This document shows positions 16,235 through 25,398 of a DNA stretch of 64,000 bases, in pieces. The DNA is from Acidobacteriota bacterium (GTDB taxonomy: Bacteria; Acidobacteriota; Aminicenantia; Aminicenantales; Saccharicenantaceae), in the NCBI GenBank assembly GCA_022711665.1, contig JAKLEN010000002.1:124001-188000 (forward strand), given 5' to 3'. Position 1 is the stretch's first letter; every line of letters starts with the position of its first letter. The notes under the pieces were generated by a model. The model was not told where the DNA came from. It searched no databases and saw nothing but the letters and a program-made list of their open reading frames with translations. The position numbers were made by a program, and so were the translations under genes.

Positions 16235-18637
16235 ATGACTCTCTGCCGGCATGATCCTGTGAGAAAGATCCTGATCGTCCTGGCCGTCGGGCTGGCCGCG
16301 GCCGCCGGGCTGGCCGCCCAGCAGGCCCGGAAACCCGCGGTCCTGCAGTCCACCGCTCCCGAGCTGCGGCTCAAGGGCTTCGGGGAGTTCCAGGCCCTGG
16401 AAGCCGCCTCGAAGCTCAAGGACCTGAAGTGGCAGTTCCTCGGCCCGACCAACGTCAGCGGCCGGATGACCGACGTCGCCGTCGTCGCCCCCAAGGGCCG
16501 GAACTACACGTTCTACGCCGCCTCGGCCTCCGGCGGCGTCTGGAAGACGGACAACGAGGGCGTGACCTGGACGCCGGTCTTCGAAGCCCAGGCCACGGCG
16601 GCCATCGGCGACATCGCCCTGGCCCCGTCCGACCCGAAGATCCTCTGGGTCGGCACCGGCGAGCACAACATCTTCCGCAGCTCCCAGGCCGGCCTGGGCG
16701 TCTACAAATCCGCCGACGGCGGCCAGAGCTGGACGCACATGGGCCTGGCCGACACGAACACCATCGCCCGCATCGTCGTCCACCCCGCCAACCCCGACGT
16801 CGTCTATGTCGCAGCCGGCGGCCACGAGTGGACGAAGAACCCCGACCGCGGCGTCTACAAGACGGTCGACGGCGGCCGGACATGGAGCAGGATCCTGTTC
16901 GTCAACGACGAGACCGGGGCCTACGACCTGGTCATGGATCCGCGCTCGAGCGACACGCTCTACGCCGCCATGTGGCAGCGGACCCGCAAGAAATGGAACG
17001 ACCCGCGAAACGACGCTTCCTCGACCGGCAGCGGGATCTTCAAGACGACCGACGGCGGCCGGACCTGGACGCCCGTCAACAAGGGCCTGCCGGAGGCCCG
17101 CTGGCGCGGCCGCATCGGCCTCGACCTCTGCCTGGCCAAGCCCGACACGCTCTACGCCCTGGTCGACAACTACGAGATCGCCCGGGAGCCGTCGCCCCGG
17201 GAGACGGCCGACTCCTACGGCGTCCCCTCGTCGGGCTTCATCAAGGGGGCCACGGTCTACCGGTCCGACGACGGCGGAGCCGCCTGGACACAGGTGAGCG
17301 GACTGACCCCCCAGCAGAAGACCCTGATGCAGCAGCACTCCGGCACCTACGGCTGGGTCTTCGGCCAGATCCGGGTCGATCCCACGGACCCGGAGACGTC
17401 CTACGTCCTGGGCGTGCGCTTCAGCGTCTCGGCCGACGGCGGCAAGACGTACAAGACCCTGCGCGTTCCCGGCGTCGATCACCACGCCCTGTGGATCGAC
17501 CCGGACAACCCGAACTATCTCCTCCTCGGCTTCGACCAGGGGCTGGCCGTGTCCTACGACAAGGGCCGGAACTGGCGCTACTTCCAGAAGGAGATCAACG
17601 TCTGCCAGTTCTTCAACCTCAACTACGACATGGCCACGCCGTTCAAGGTCTACGGCTCCATGCAGGATCACGGCAGCTTCCGCGGCAAGGTCGACCTGGC
17701 CGCCGGCCGCGACAAGATCCCGGCGCAAGAGTTCGAGACGGCGCCCGGCGGCGAGGGCTCGAACCACGCCGTCGATCCGACCGACCCGGCCATCGTCTAT
17801 TCCGCCGAGTTCTACGGGACGATCCAGCGGAGCGAATACGGCCGGCCCGGCCCCTTCCCCGGCTATCCGCTGACCAAATCGATCCTGCCCGTCCTTTACC
17901 CGAACGAGCCGCCCCTGCGCGGCCAGTGGCTGGCCCCCTTCCTCCTCTCGCCCCACAACCCGAACATCCTCTACCACGGCATGCAATGCGTCTTCCGGTC
18001 GCTCGACCGCGGCGACACCTGGGAGCGCATCAGCCCCGACCTGACCACCAACGATCCGGCCACCCGCGGCGACATCCGTTACCAGACGCTCTCCACCCTC
18101 TCCGAGTCGCCTCTGCGGTACGGCCTTCTCTACGCCGGCACCGACGACGGCCGGCTCTGGGTGACCAGGGATGGCGGCCGGGCCTGGGCCGAGATCACGG
18201 CCGGCCTGGCCCACGGCAAGTGGATGTCGCGGGTCGTGGCCTCGGCCTACGACCTGGGCACGGTCTACCTGACCCAGAACGGCAAGCGCGACGACGACTT
18301 CACGCCCTACGTCTGGAGATCGGCGGACTTCGGCCGGACCTGGACCAGCCTGGCCAAGGGCATCCCCGTCGGGCCGGTCAACGTCATCCGCGAGGACCCG
18401 GTCGACGCCAAGATCCTCTACGTCGGGACCGACATGGGCGTCTACGCCAGCCTCGACGGCGGCCAGACCTGGACCGCCCTCGGCAGCGGCCTGCCGACCG
18501 TTTACGTCCATGACCTGATCGTCCACCCCCGGGACAACATCATCGTCATCGCCACCCACGGCCGCGGCATGTGGGCCCTGGACGCCGACAAGGTCAACGC
18601 CAAGCCGAGCCGGAGGCGGTTCTATTTCGAGGATTGA
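16235..18637 (+). CDS. Exported VPS10/BNR-type beta-propeller protein
   Basis: An 800-residue protein with a signal peptide (LAVGLAAAAGLAAQQ) and ten Asp-box repeats of the form SxDGGxTW spread through the chain (for example SADGGQSWT, TVDGGRTWS, TTDGGRTWT, SLDGGQTWT, SADFGRTWT). Such repeats build sortilin/VPS10-like or sialidase-like propellers. The Arg triad and Tyr/Glu pair of true sialidases are not evident, so binding or an uncharacterised glycosidase activity is possible. The start at 16235 has a perfect AGGAGG eight bases upstream. It probably shares a transcript with the sulfatase-fold/TPR gene before it. Likely periplasmic or outer-surface. Confidence 0.82.
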   Translation: MTLCRHDPVRKILIVLAVGLAAAAGLAAQQARKPAVLQSTAPELRLKGFGEFQALEAASKLKDLKWQFLGPTNVSGRMTDVAVVAPKGRNYTFYAASASGGVWKTDNEGVTWTPVFEAQATAAIGDIALAPSDPKILWVGTGEHNIFRSSQAGLGVYKSADGGQSWTHMGLADTNTIARIVVHPANPDVVYVAAGGHEWTKNPDRGVYKTVDGGRTWSRILFVNDETGAYDLVMDPRSSDTLYAAMWQRTRKKWNDPRNDASSTGSGIFKTTDGGRTWTPVNKGLPEARWRGRIGLDLCLAKPDTLYALVDNYEIAREPSPRETADSYGVPSSGFIKGATVYRSDDGGAAWTQVSGLTPQQKTLMQQHSGTYGWVFGQIRVDPTDPETSYVLGVRFSVSADGGKTYKTLRVPGVDHHALWIDPDNPNYLLLGFDQGLAVSYDKGRNWRYFQKEINVCQFFNLNYDMATPFKVYGSMQDHGSFRGKVDLAAGRDKIPAQEFETAPGGEGSNHAVDPTDPAIVYSAEFYGTIQRSEYGRPGPFPGYPLTKSILPVLYPNEPPLRGQWLAPFLLSPHNPNILYHGMQCVFRSLDRGDTWERISPDLTTNDPATRGDIRYQTLSTLSESPLRYGLLYAGTDDGRLWVTRDGGRAWAEITAGLAHGKWMSRVVASAYDLGTVYLTQNGKRDDDFTPYVWRSADFGRTWTSLAKGIPVGPVNVIREDPVDAKILYVGTDMGVYASLDGGQTWTALGSGLPTVYVHDLIVHPRDNIIVIATHGRGMWALDADKVNAKPSRRRFYFED

Positions 18638-19274
18638 AGGCTCGAGCGGCCCGGCCGGCGGCGGCGGGGACCGGCCCCGGCGGGAGGGGTCCCCGCGGAA
18701 TCCGGCGGCGCCGTTCCGGGTCTATGAGCTCGACGGCGTCGGGCCCGTCGTCTTCGCCAAAAGCCGGCGGGCCCGGCGCGTTTCCATCGCCGTCCGCGCC
18801 TCGCGCGGCGTCCGCGTCTCCGTCCCCCTGCGGGTCCCGTTCGAGGAGGCCCGCCGCCTGGCCCTGTCCCGGCTGGCCTGGATCCGGCGCAGCCTGGCCC
18901 GGATCGAACGGGCCCGCGAGCGCTGCCGCGACGCCGTCGCTGCGGCCGAAGGTCTCGACCGGCGGCCGGCCCGGGCTTTGTTGGCCGGGCGCCTGGAGGC
19001 CCTGGCCGGCCAGCACGGCTTCCGGGCCGGCCGGCTCAGCGTCCGGCGGCAGGCCACGCTCTGGGGCAGCGCCTCCCGCTCCGGCCGGATCCAGCTCAAC
19101 GTCCTCCTGGCCGCCGTCCCTCCCGATCTGGCCGATTACGTCATCCTCCACGAACTCGTCCACACCCGGGTCCGCGGCCACGGCCGGGACTTCTGGAGCG
19201 AGCTCGGGCGCCTGATGCCCGATGCCCGCCGGCGCCAGGCCCGGCTGCGTGAATACTCGCTCGCCCTCTTTTAG
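18633..19274 (+). CDS. YgjP/M48-like zinc metallopeptidase with unclear start
   Basis: The frame codes for a YgjP-like (DUF45) protein. An N-terminal strand-rich part (RRARRVSIAVRASRGVRVSVP, then WIRRSLARIERAR) precedes the metal motif HELVHTRVRGHGRDFW, where HExxH and the following H/W fit the SprT/YgjP zinc site. The frame is open from 18519 but has no ATG, GTG or TTG until a TTG at 18978, which would delete the conserved N-terminal half. I therefore mark the in-frame ATT at 18633. It overlaps the upstream TGA (ATTGA) and follows GAGG, but CTG starts or an assembly error are alternatives. Confidence 0.65.
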   Translation: MEGSSGPAGGGGDRPRREGSPRNPAAPFRVYELDGVGPVVFAKSRRARRVSIAVRASRGVRVSVPLRVPFEEARRLALSRLAWIRRSLARIERARERCRDAVAAAEGLDRRPARALLAGRLEALAGQHGFRAGRLSVRRQATLWGSASRSGRIQLNVLLAAVPPDLADYVILHELVHTRVRGHGRDFWSELGRLMPDARRRQARLREYSLALF

Positions 19275-19342
19275 GCCGGGCATGCTATAATCCCCGTCCT
19301 GCGCCTCTCGGGCAGCGATCATCCTGCAAGGAGGACCCGCCC

Positions 19343-21985
19343 ATGTCGTTCCGAGCCTCATCCCGCTTGGCCGCCGTCGCCGCGGCCTTCGTCCTCGTCC
19401 TCTCCATCCTCGTTCCCGCCCCCGCCCGGGCCGCCGGGCCCGAGGGACGGAAGGCCAATTACGAGCTGGCCGCGCGCTGGATGCCGGCCAAGGTCGGCAA
19501 ACTGGTCTTCGACACGTCCGTGACGCCGCACTGGCTGGAAACCGGGGACCGCTTCTGGTACAGCTACGAAACGAGCCAGGGCCGGCGCTGGATGATCGTT
19601 GACCCGGCCGCCCGGACGAAGAAGCCTCTCTTCGACAACGCCCGGATGGCCGCCGCCCTGACCCGCATCCTCCTCTCCCCCTACGACGCCCAGCACCTGC
19701 CCATCAAGGCGATCAAGTTCATCCGCAAGGACACGGCCATCCAGTTCGAGGTCGAGGTGCCCAAGGACAACGACATCCTCCTCAACGGCAAGATCGTCAA
19801 GGCCTCCGAGATCGCCAAGGAGGAGGAGAAGGTCCAGGAGCAGGACAAGGAGAAGGAGAAAGAAAAGGAACAGGACACCCGGAAGAACAAGGAAGCCGAC
19901 AAGGCCAAGGAACCGGAGAAGAAGACCAAGGTCCTGGCCTTCACCTACGCCTTGGCGACCGGGCAGCTGGCCCTGGTCGAGGACTACAAAGCGCCCGCCA
20001 AGCGGCCCCGCTGGGCCTCGGTCTCGCCGGACGGGAAGGCCGTCGTCTTCGCCCGCGGCGAGAACCTGTTCCTGATGGACGCCGAGAGCTTCGAGCGGGC
20101 CCTGAAGAAGGCCGACGACAAGGCCATCAAGGAAACCCAGCTGACCACGGACGGCGAGGAGCACTATTCCTACGCCCGGGATCTCGAGGAGGAGGAGAAG
20201 AAGGAGCTCCAGAAGGACGAGAAGGAGCGCAAGGACTTCCGCCGCCCGGCCGTCATGATCCTCTGGTCGAAGGACTCGAAGAGGATCGCCCTCGTCCGCA
20301 GCGACGAGCGCAAGGTGGCCGACCTCTGGGTCATCAACTCCCTGGCCGAGCCGCGGCCGACCCTGCAGACCTACCGCTACGAGATGCCGGGCGAGGAGAA
20401 CCAGCCCCAGCCCGAGATCCTGGTCGTCGACCTGGCCGCCGGGACCAAGGTCAAGGTCAAGGCCGACAGGTTCAAGGACCAGTCCGTCAACATCTTCATG
20501 GCCCCGCGCCTGGCCCTCGACCGGGAGAAGGACTACCCGCCGCCGGCCCAGTGGCTGGCCGACACGGCCGACAAGCTCTACTTCGGCCGCCAGTCGCGCG
20601 ACCTCCACGGCCTGGACGTCTGCGTCGCCGACACGGCCACCGGCGAGGTCAAGGTCCTCATCGAGGAGCGCCTGAACACCTATGTCGAGGCCCAGGGCCT
20701 GCGCCTGATCGACGGCGGCCGGGAGATGATCTGGTGGTCCGAGCGGGACGGCTGGGGCCATTACTACCTCTACGACGGCGGCGGCCGGCTCAAGGCCCAG
20801 CTGACGTCCGGCGAGTTCGTCGGCCAGGCCATCGAGAGGGTCGACGAGAAGGCCCGCGTCCTCTATTTCGCGGCCTGCGGCCGGGAGCCGGGCGAGGATC
20901 CCTACTACACCCACCTCTACCGGGTCAACCTGGACGGATCGGGGCTGAAGCAGCTGGACAAGGGCGACGCCTCCCACGACGCCGACATGAACGACGCCTG
21001 CCGCTGGTTCGTCGACAACGCCTCCCGGGTCGACCAGGCCCCCCGGGCGGAGCTCCGCGACGCCTCCGGCGGCCTCGTCCTCGAGCTCGAGGCGACCGAC
21101 GTCACGGCCCTGCTGGCGGCCGGCTTCAAGTTCCCCGAGCCCTTCAAGGTCAAGGCCGACGACGGCGTCACCGACCTCTACGGCGTCATGTACAAGCCTT
21201 TCGACTTCAATCCGGAGGCCCGTTACCCCGTCATCGCCTACGTCTACCCCGGGCCGCAGACCGAGAGCGTGGCCAAGACCTTCGTGCCCCGCAACGCCAA
21301 CGTCGCCCTGGCCCAACTCGGCTTCGTCGTCATCGAGGTCGGCAACCGCGGCGGCCACCCCACGCGGTCGAAGTGGTACCACAACTACGGCTACGGCGAC
21401 CTCCGCGACTACGGGCTGGCCGACAAGAAGCGGGCCATCGAGCAGCTGGCCGCCCGGCATCCCTACATCGACATGGACCGGGTCGGCATCTACGGCCACT
21501 CCGGCGGCGGCTTCATGTCCACGGCGGCCTTGCTCGTCTACCCGGATTTCTTCAAGGTCGCCGTCTCCTCCTCGGGCAACCACGAGAACAACGTCTACAA
21601 CCGCTGGTGGAGCGAGAAGCACCACGGCGTCAAGGAGATCACGGACAAGGACGGCCAGGTCAAGTTCGAGTACTCGATCGAGAAGAACTCCGAGATCGCC
21701 CGGAACCTCAAGGGCCATCTCCTGATCACGACCGGCGATATCGACGACAACGTCCATCCGGCCAACACCCTGCGCCTGGCCGCGGCCCTGATCAAGGCCG
21801 GCAAGCGCTTCGACTTCTTCGTCTTCCCCGGCCAGCGCCACGGCTACGGCGACATGGGCGACTACTGGTTCTGGTTCCGGGCCGATTATTTCTGCCGCTG
21901 GCTCCTGGGCGACTTCTCCCAGACGGTCGACCTCATCGAGCTCCAGCGCGAGAAGGAGCAGACGGGCGGTCCGAAGCCGCGCTGA
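19343..21985 (+). CDS. Exported S9-family dipeptidyl peptidase (DPP-IV-like)
   Basis: 880 residues with a signal peptide (VLVLSILVPAPARA). An N-terminal beta-propeller is followed by a C-terminal alpha/beta-hydrolase. The nucleophile elbow GHSGGGF puts Ser near residue 720; Asp is in GDIDDNVHP and His in GQRHGYGD, the S9 triad order. It should release dipeptides or cleave after Pro in the periplasm. An unusual insertion of about 40 Lys/Glu residues (coded at about 19814-19936) interrupts the propeller. GGAGG precedes the ATG. Shortly downstream come a sugar transporter and kinase that may be separate transcriptional units. Confidence 0.9.
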   Translation: MSFRASSRLAAVAAAFVLVLSILVPAPARAAGPEGRKANYELAARWMPAKVGKLVFDTSVTPHWLETGDRFWYSYETSQGRRWMIVDPAARTKKPLFDNARMAAALTRILLSPYDAQHLPIKAIKFIRKDTAIQFEVEVPKDNDILLNGKIVKASEIAKEEEKVQEQDKEKEKEKEQDTRKNKEADKAKEPEKKTKVLAFTYALATGQLALVEDYKAPAKRPRWASVSPDGKAVVFARGENLFLMDAESFERALKKADDKAIKETQLTTDGEEHYSYARDLEEEEKKELQKDEKERKDFRRPAVMILWSKDSKRIALVRSDERKVADLWVINSLAEPRPTLQTYRYEMPGEENQPQPEILVVDLAAGTKVKVKADRFKDQSVNIFMAPRLALDREKDYPPPAQWLADTADKLYFGRQSRDLHGLDVCVADTATGEVKVLIEERLNTYVEAQGLRLIDGGREMIWWSERDGWGHYYLYDGGGRLKAQLTSGEFVGQAIERVDEKARVLYFAACGREPGEDPYYTHLYRVNLDGSGLKQLDKGDASHDADMNDACRWFVDNASRVDQAPRAELRDASGGLVLELEATDVTALLAAGFKFPEPFKVKADDGVTDLYGVMYKPFDFNPEARYPVIAYVYPGPQTESVAKTFVPRNANVALAQLGFVVIEVGNRGGHPTRSKWYHNYGYGDLRDYGLADKKRAIEQLAARHPYIDMDRVGIYGHSGGGFMSTAALLVYPDFFKVAVSSSGNHENNVYNRWWSEKHHGVKEITDKDGQVKFEYSIEKNSEIARNLKGHLLITTGDIDDNVHPANTLRLAAALIKAGKRFDFFVFPGQRHGYGDMGDYWFWFRADYFCRWLLGDFSQTVDLIELQREKEQTGGPKPR

Positions 21986-22034
21986 CGCGCCGCCCGCCCG
22001 GAAGGAGGATCGAACGGACAGCGAAAGGCATCTC

Positions 22035-23333
22035 ATGGGGAACGGCTTCCCTCCTTCGCCGGCCGGGCCCCGGCGCTCGCCGGGCCTGGTCGTCCTGACG
22101 ATGCTGACGTTCTTCGTCATCTCGCTCGTCACCAACGTCATCGGGGCCATCAACGCCGACGTCGGCCGGAGCTTCGGCCTGAGCCTGACCTTCGTCGGCC
22201 TCCTGGCCTTCGCCTTCTTCGTCGCCTACGGCGTCATGTCCATCCCGGCCGGCCTCCTGGTCGAGCGCTGCCGGGAGAAGCCGGTCATGGTCGCGGCCTT
22301 CGGCCTGGCCCTGGCCGGGGCCCTGCTCATCTCTCTCTGGCCGAGCTACCCCGTGTTCCTGGCGTCGCTCTTTCTCATCGGGGCCGGCTTCGCCGCCCTC
22401 CAAGTGGTCATCAACCCCCTGCTCCGTGTCGCCGGCGGCGAGGAGCACTACGCCTTCAATTCCGTCCTGGCCCAGCTCATCTTCGGCGGAGCGTCGTTCC
22501 TGAGCCCCTTCATCTATTCCTATTTCGTCCGGAACATCGGCCGGCCCGGGGCCGAGGGCAAGCCGCTCGTCGGGCTGATGACCCGGCTCGTCCGGCCCGG
22601 CCTGGCCTGGGTCTCGGTCTATTGGGTCTTCGCCGCCATCCTGCTGGCCATGATCGCGGTCCTGGCGGCCGTCCGCTTCCCGGTCGTCGAGCGCCGGGAG
22701 GACGAGCGGGCCGGGGCCTGGGCCGTCCACCGGGCCCTGTTCCGGGACCGGACGGTCGTCCTGTACTTCCTCGGCATCTTCGCCTACGTCGGCACCGAGC
22801 AGGGCGTATCCTTCTGGATCTCCAAGTTCCTCCAGACCTATCACGGCTACGATCAGCAGACGGTCGGCGCCCAGCGGGTGGCCCTGTTCTGGCTGCTGAT
22901 GACCCTGGGCGGCATCCTCGGCCTGGGCCTGCTGAAGCTCTTCGACAGCCGCAGGGTCCTCGTCGCCTTCACGGCGGCCGCCCTCGTCTTCCTGACCCTG
23001 GCCCTGTTCGGGCCCGGGCCGCTGGCCCTGGTCATGTTCCCCCTCCTGGGTTTCGCCGCCTCGGTCATGTGGCCGATCATCTTCTCGCTGGCCCTCAACT
23101 CGGTGGCCGGCCGGCACGGCGCCTTCTCCGGCATCCTCTGCACCGGCATCGTCGGCGGGGCCATCTGGCCCCTGATCATCGGCCGCGTCGGGGACGCCTT
23201 CGGCCTGCGGCAGGGCCTCTTCGTCCTTTACCTGACCCTGGGCTATATCCTGTCGATCGGCCTCTGGGCCCGGCCCCTCATCGCCAACCGGACGATCGCG
23301 CTGCGGAAGAGGGAGAGGAAGGCGGCGGCATGA
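22035..23333 (+). CDS. FucP/GluP-like MFS sugar transporter
   Basis: A 432-residue, twelve-helix major facilitator. The N-terminal half carries VTNVIGAINADVGRSFGLSL and the loop GLLVERCREKP. Later features include QVVINPLLRVAGGEE, close to fucose/glucose-galactose permeases of the FHS family, then FWISKFLQTYHGYD. It should import a monosaccharide by proton symport. The stop overlaps the start of a ROK sugar kinase (ATGA), so uptake and phosphorylation are coupled. The fucosidase elsewhere in the window makes fucose or galactose plausible, but the substrate is inference. Confidence 0.87.
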   Translation: MGNGFPPSPAGPRRSPGLVVLTMLTFFVISLVTNVIGAINADVGRSFGLSLTFVGLLAFAFFVAYGVMSIPAGLLVERCREKPVMVAAFGLALAGALLISLWPSYPVFLASLFLIGAGFAALQVVINPLLRVAGGEEHYAFNSVLAQLIFGGASFLSPFIYSYFVRNIGRPGAEGKPLVGLMTRLVRPGLAWVSVYWVFAAILLAMIAVLAAVRFPVVERREDERAGAWAVHRALFRDRTVVLYFLGIFAYVGTEQGVSFWISKFLQTYHGYDQQTVGAQRVALFWLLMTLGGILGLGLLKLFDSRRVLVAFTAAALVFLTLALFGPGPLALVMFPLLGFAASVMWPIIFSLALNSVAGRHGAFSGILCTGIVGGAIWPLIIGRVGDAFGLRQGLFVLYLTLGYILSIGLWARPLIANRTIALRKRERKAAA

Positions 23334-24184
23334 GCGGCCCGGCGGTCATCGGCATCGATCTCGGCGGGACCAACGTCCGGGCCGGCCTGGTCGTCGACGG
23401 CCGGCTGGCCGACGTCCGCTCGGTCCCGGTGCGCGGCCAGGGCGCGGCGGAGGAGGTCCTGGAGGACCTCTTCGGCGCCGTCGACGCCGTCCTGCGCCCG
23501 GGGGTGGCCGGCCTCGGGGCCGGCGTGCCCTCGATCATCGACATCGGGACCGGCACGGTCTATGACGTCCAGAACATCCCCTCCTGGCGGGAGGTCCCCC
23601 TCCGGGCCCTGCTCGCGGAACGTTACGGCCTGCCGGTCTATGTCAACAACGACGCCAACTGCTTCGCCGCCGGAGAAAAATATTTCGGCAAGATCAAGCC
23701 GTACGACAGCGGGGTCGGGCTGATCGTCGGGACGGGGCTCGGCTCCGGCGTCATCGCCAACGGGCGCCTCTACTCGGGCGCCAACTGCGGCGCCGGCGAG
23801 TTCGGCATGCTTCCCTACCTCGACCGGAACTTCGAGGCCTACGCCAGCGGCCAATTCTTCCGGCGCGTCCACGGCACGACCGGCCGGGCCGTCGCCGAGC
23901 GGGCCGGCCGCGGCGATCCCCGGGCCCTCGAGATCTTCGCCGAGTTCGGCCGCCACCTGGGCCAGGCGGTCAAGGCGGTTTGCTACGCCGTCGACCCCGA
24001 GATCATCGTTCTCGGCGGCTCGGTCAGCCGCTCCTACGCCTTTTTCCGGGAGGCGCTCCGGGAAGCCTTCCGGACCTACGCCTATTCGATCGCCAGGGAG
24101 CGGCTGAGGATCGAGGTCTCGGAGACCGAGAACATCGCCATCCTCGGCGCGGCCGCCCTCTATTTCGACGCCGCCGGGGCCTGA
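23330..24184 (+). CDS. ROK-family sugar kinase
   Basis: A 284-residue cytoplasmic kinase with the ATP motif IGIDLGGTNVRAGLV, catalytic Asp in VYVNNDANCFA, and the second phosphate loop LIVGTGLGSGVI. The zinc cluster CxCGxxGCxE of most ROK proteins is absent: the equivalent stretch reads NCGAGEFGMLPYLD, which keeps only the Gly-Glu. There is no HTH, so this is an enzyme rather than a NagC-type repressor. Glucokinase, fructokinase or N-acyl-hexosamine kinase are all possible. The ATG overlaps the TGA of the transporter. Confidence 0.87.
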   Translation: MSGPAVIGIDLGGTNVRAGLVVDGRLADVRSVPVRGQGAAEEVLEDLFGAVDAVLRPGVAGLGAGVPSIIDIGTGTVYDVQNIPSWREVPLRALLAERYGLPVYVNNDANCFAAGEKYFGKIKPYDSGVGLIVGTGLGSGVIANGRLYSGANCGAGEFGMLPYLDRNFEAYASGQFFRRVHGTTGRAVAERAGRGDPRALEIFAEFGRHLGQAVKAVCYAVDPEIIVLGGSVSRSYAFFREALREAFRTYAYSIARERLRIEVSETENIAILGAAALYFDAAGA

Positions 24185-24230
24185 TCCCCCGGGGCGCGGG
24201 ACGGGCCCTCACTGCGGAGCGGGAAACCGC

Positions 24231-24259
24231 TTGACAGGATTTTTCCCGACCGCTTTAAT
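24231..24259 (+). promoter_or_regulatory. Promoter of the DUF481 gene
   Basis: TTGACA (24231-24236), a 17-base spacer and TTTAAT (24254-24259). A leader of about 30 bases follows, with AAAGGAG before the ATG. It shows that the outer-membrane protein has its own transcript. Confidence 0.78.
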
Positions 24260-24294
24260 GACAAGGACAAGGCCGACGCTAAAGGAGACTGCTC

Positions 24295-25179
24295 ATGATC
24301 AAGAGAGCCTCACTCGCGAGATCCCCCGCCTTCGCGGCCGCGGCCGCTCTTCTGGCCGGCCTGGCCCTCGCGGCTCCGGCCGTTTCGGCCCAGGAGAAAA
24401 AAAACGGGCTCCTGGGCCCCTGGACGGCCACGGCCGAGGTCAGCTACGTGGTCACGGGCGGCAACACCTCCACCTCGGCGCTGAGCCTGGGCACGTCGTT
24501 CTCCAGGAAATGGGCCAACGACGCCCTCCTTTTCAAGACCTACATCCTGAAGAGCAACGCGACGACGACGACGCGGACGGCCCAGGGGACGGTCGACGAT
24601 TTCGACATCCTGGAAGAAAAGGTCACGCGCAAGGTTTCGGAAAACTACGTCCTGGCCGGCCAGTACGACCGCCGCGTCTCGAAGAAGCTGACCGGCCAGG
24701 CCGGCCTGAGCTGGGACCGGAACCGTTTCGCCGGCGTCGAAAACCGCGTCATCGCCACGACCGGCTTCGGCTTCTCCTGGGTCGAGAAGGCCCGGACCCA
24801 GGTCAAGTCGTCGGCCGGCATGACCTACACCCTGCGGCAATATGTCGGCCAGGATTCGGAATCCTTCGCCGGGTTCCGCTTCACCTTCGGCGCCGACCAG
24901 AAGGTCCTCGACAGCTCGAAGCTGACGAGCCAACTCGTCTTCGACGACAACCTCAAGAACGCCCCCGACTGGCGGCTCGACTGGGCCAACTCGGTCACGG
25001 CCTCGATCTCCAAGTCGATAGCCCTCAAAATGAGCCTGCGGACGCTCTACACCCACATCCCGGCGCTGCAGAACCTGACGCTCCTAGACACGCTCGGCGA
25101 GCCGACGGGGCTGACGGTGCCCTATCCGTTGAAAAAACTCGACACCTTCCTGACGACCTCGATCGTCATCAACTTCTAG
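24295..25179 (+). CDS. DUF481 outer-membrane beta-barrel protein
   Basis: 294 residues. A signal peptide ends near APAVSA-Q, and the mature chain alternates polar and hydrophobic residues, with paired strands such as WTATAEVSYVVTGGNTST. It ends in SIVINF, the terminal Phe expected for BAM-assembled barrels. The opening GGNTSTSALSLGTSFS motif is typical of DUF481 (YdiY-like, often called salt-induced). Function is unknown. The gene has its own promoter and is followed by a large inverted repeat. It supports a diderm cell envelope. Confidence 0.85.
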   Translation: MIKRASLARSPAFAAAAALLAGLALAAPAVSAQEKKNGLLGPWTATAEVSYVVTGGNTSTSALSLGTSFSRKWANDALLFKTYILKSNATTTTRTAQGTVDDFDILEEKVTRKVSENYVLAGQYDRRVSKKLTGQAGLSWDRNRFAGVENRVIATTGFGFSWVEKARTQVKSSAGMTYTLRQYVGQDSESFAGFRFTFGADQKVLDSSKLTSQLVFDDNLKNAPDWRLDWANSVTASISKSIALKMSLRTLYTHIPALQNLTLLDTLGEPTGLTVPYPLKKLDTFLTTSIVINF

Positions 25180-25233
25180 CGGGTTATTCCGACGGAAGGG
25201 GTCAACCCTCGCGGCGGGGCGCCGCGATAAGAT

Positions 25234-25317
25234 GGGGTCAAACCTTTAATTATTTAATTTTCCAGACTCTCTTTGTGGAGGTCCAGCCGAAAATTAAAGA
25301 ATTAAAGGTTTGACCCC
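25234..25317. repeat. REPIN-like nested inverted repeat
   Basis: Two 29-base arms (25234-25262 and 25289-25317) are complementary at 28 of 29 positions around a 26-base centre. Each arm starts with GGGGTCAAACCTTTAATT and runs into an A/T-rich inner part. Shorter copies of the GGGGTCAA / TTTGACCCC end flank it at about 25198-25211 and 25337-25349, giving a nested structure. The form fits a REP/BIME-type or MITE-like element mobilised by a RAYT (IS200-like) transposase. As RNA it could also act as a bidirectional terminator between the DUF481 and FTR genes. Confidence 0.8.
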
Positions 25318-25398
25318 TTCCGGAGGGCCCCGCGCCGAGGTTTGACCCCGGCTTCATTTCCTAGTAATATGATAAGGAATCCGCGGCGGAGGGTGTCG

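Noticed and set aside
16211..18559. Another long minus-strand open frame opposite the Asp-box propeller gene.
   Set aside because: It mirrors the repeated SxDGGxTW codons and has no ribosome site or recognisable domain.
18571..19215. An alternative frame over the YgjP-like gene with a GTG start.
   Set aside because: It gives Ser/Pro/Gly-rich sequence without the HELVH motif; the conserved protein lies in the other frame from about 18700 to 19274.
19814..19936. The Lys/Glu-rich tract considered as a sequencing error or frameshift.
   Set aside because: The frame is intact on both sides and leads into a conserved S9 propeller and catalytic triad.
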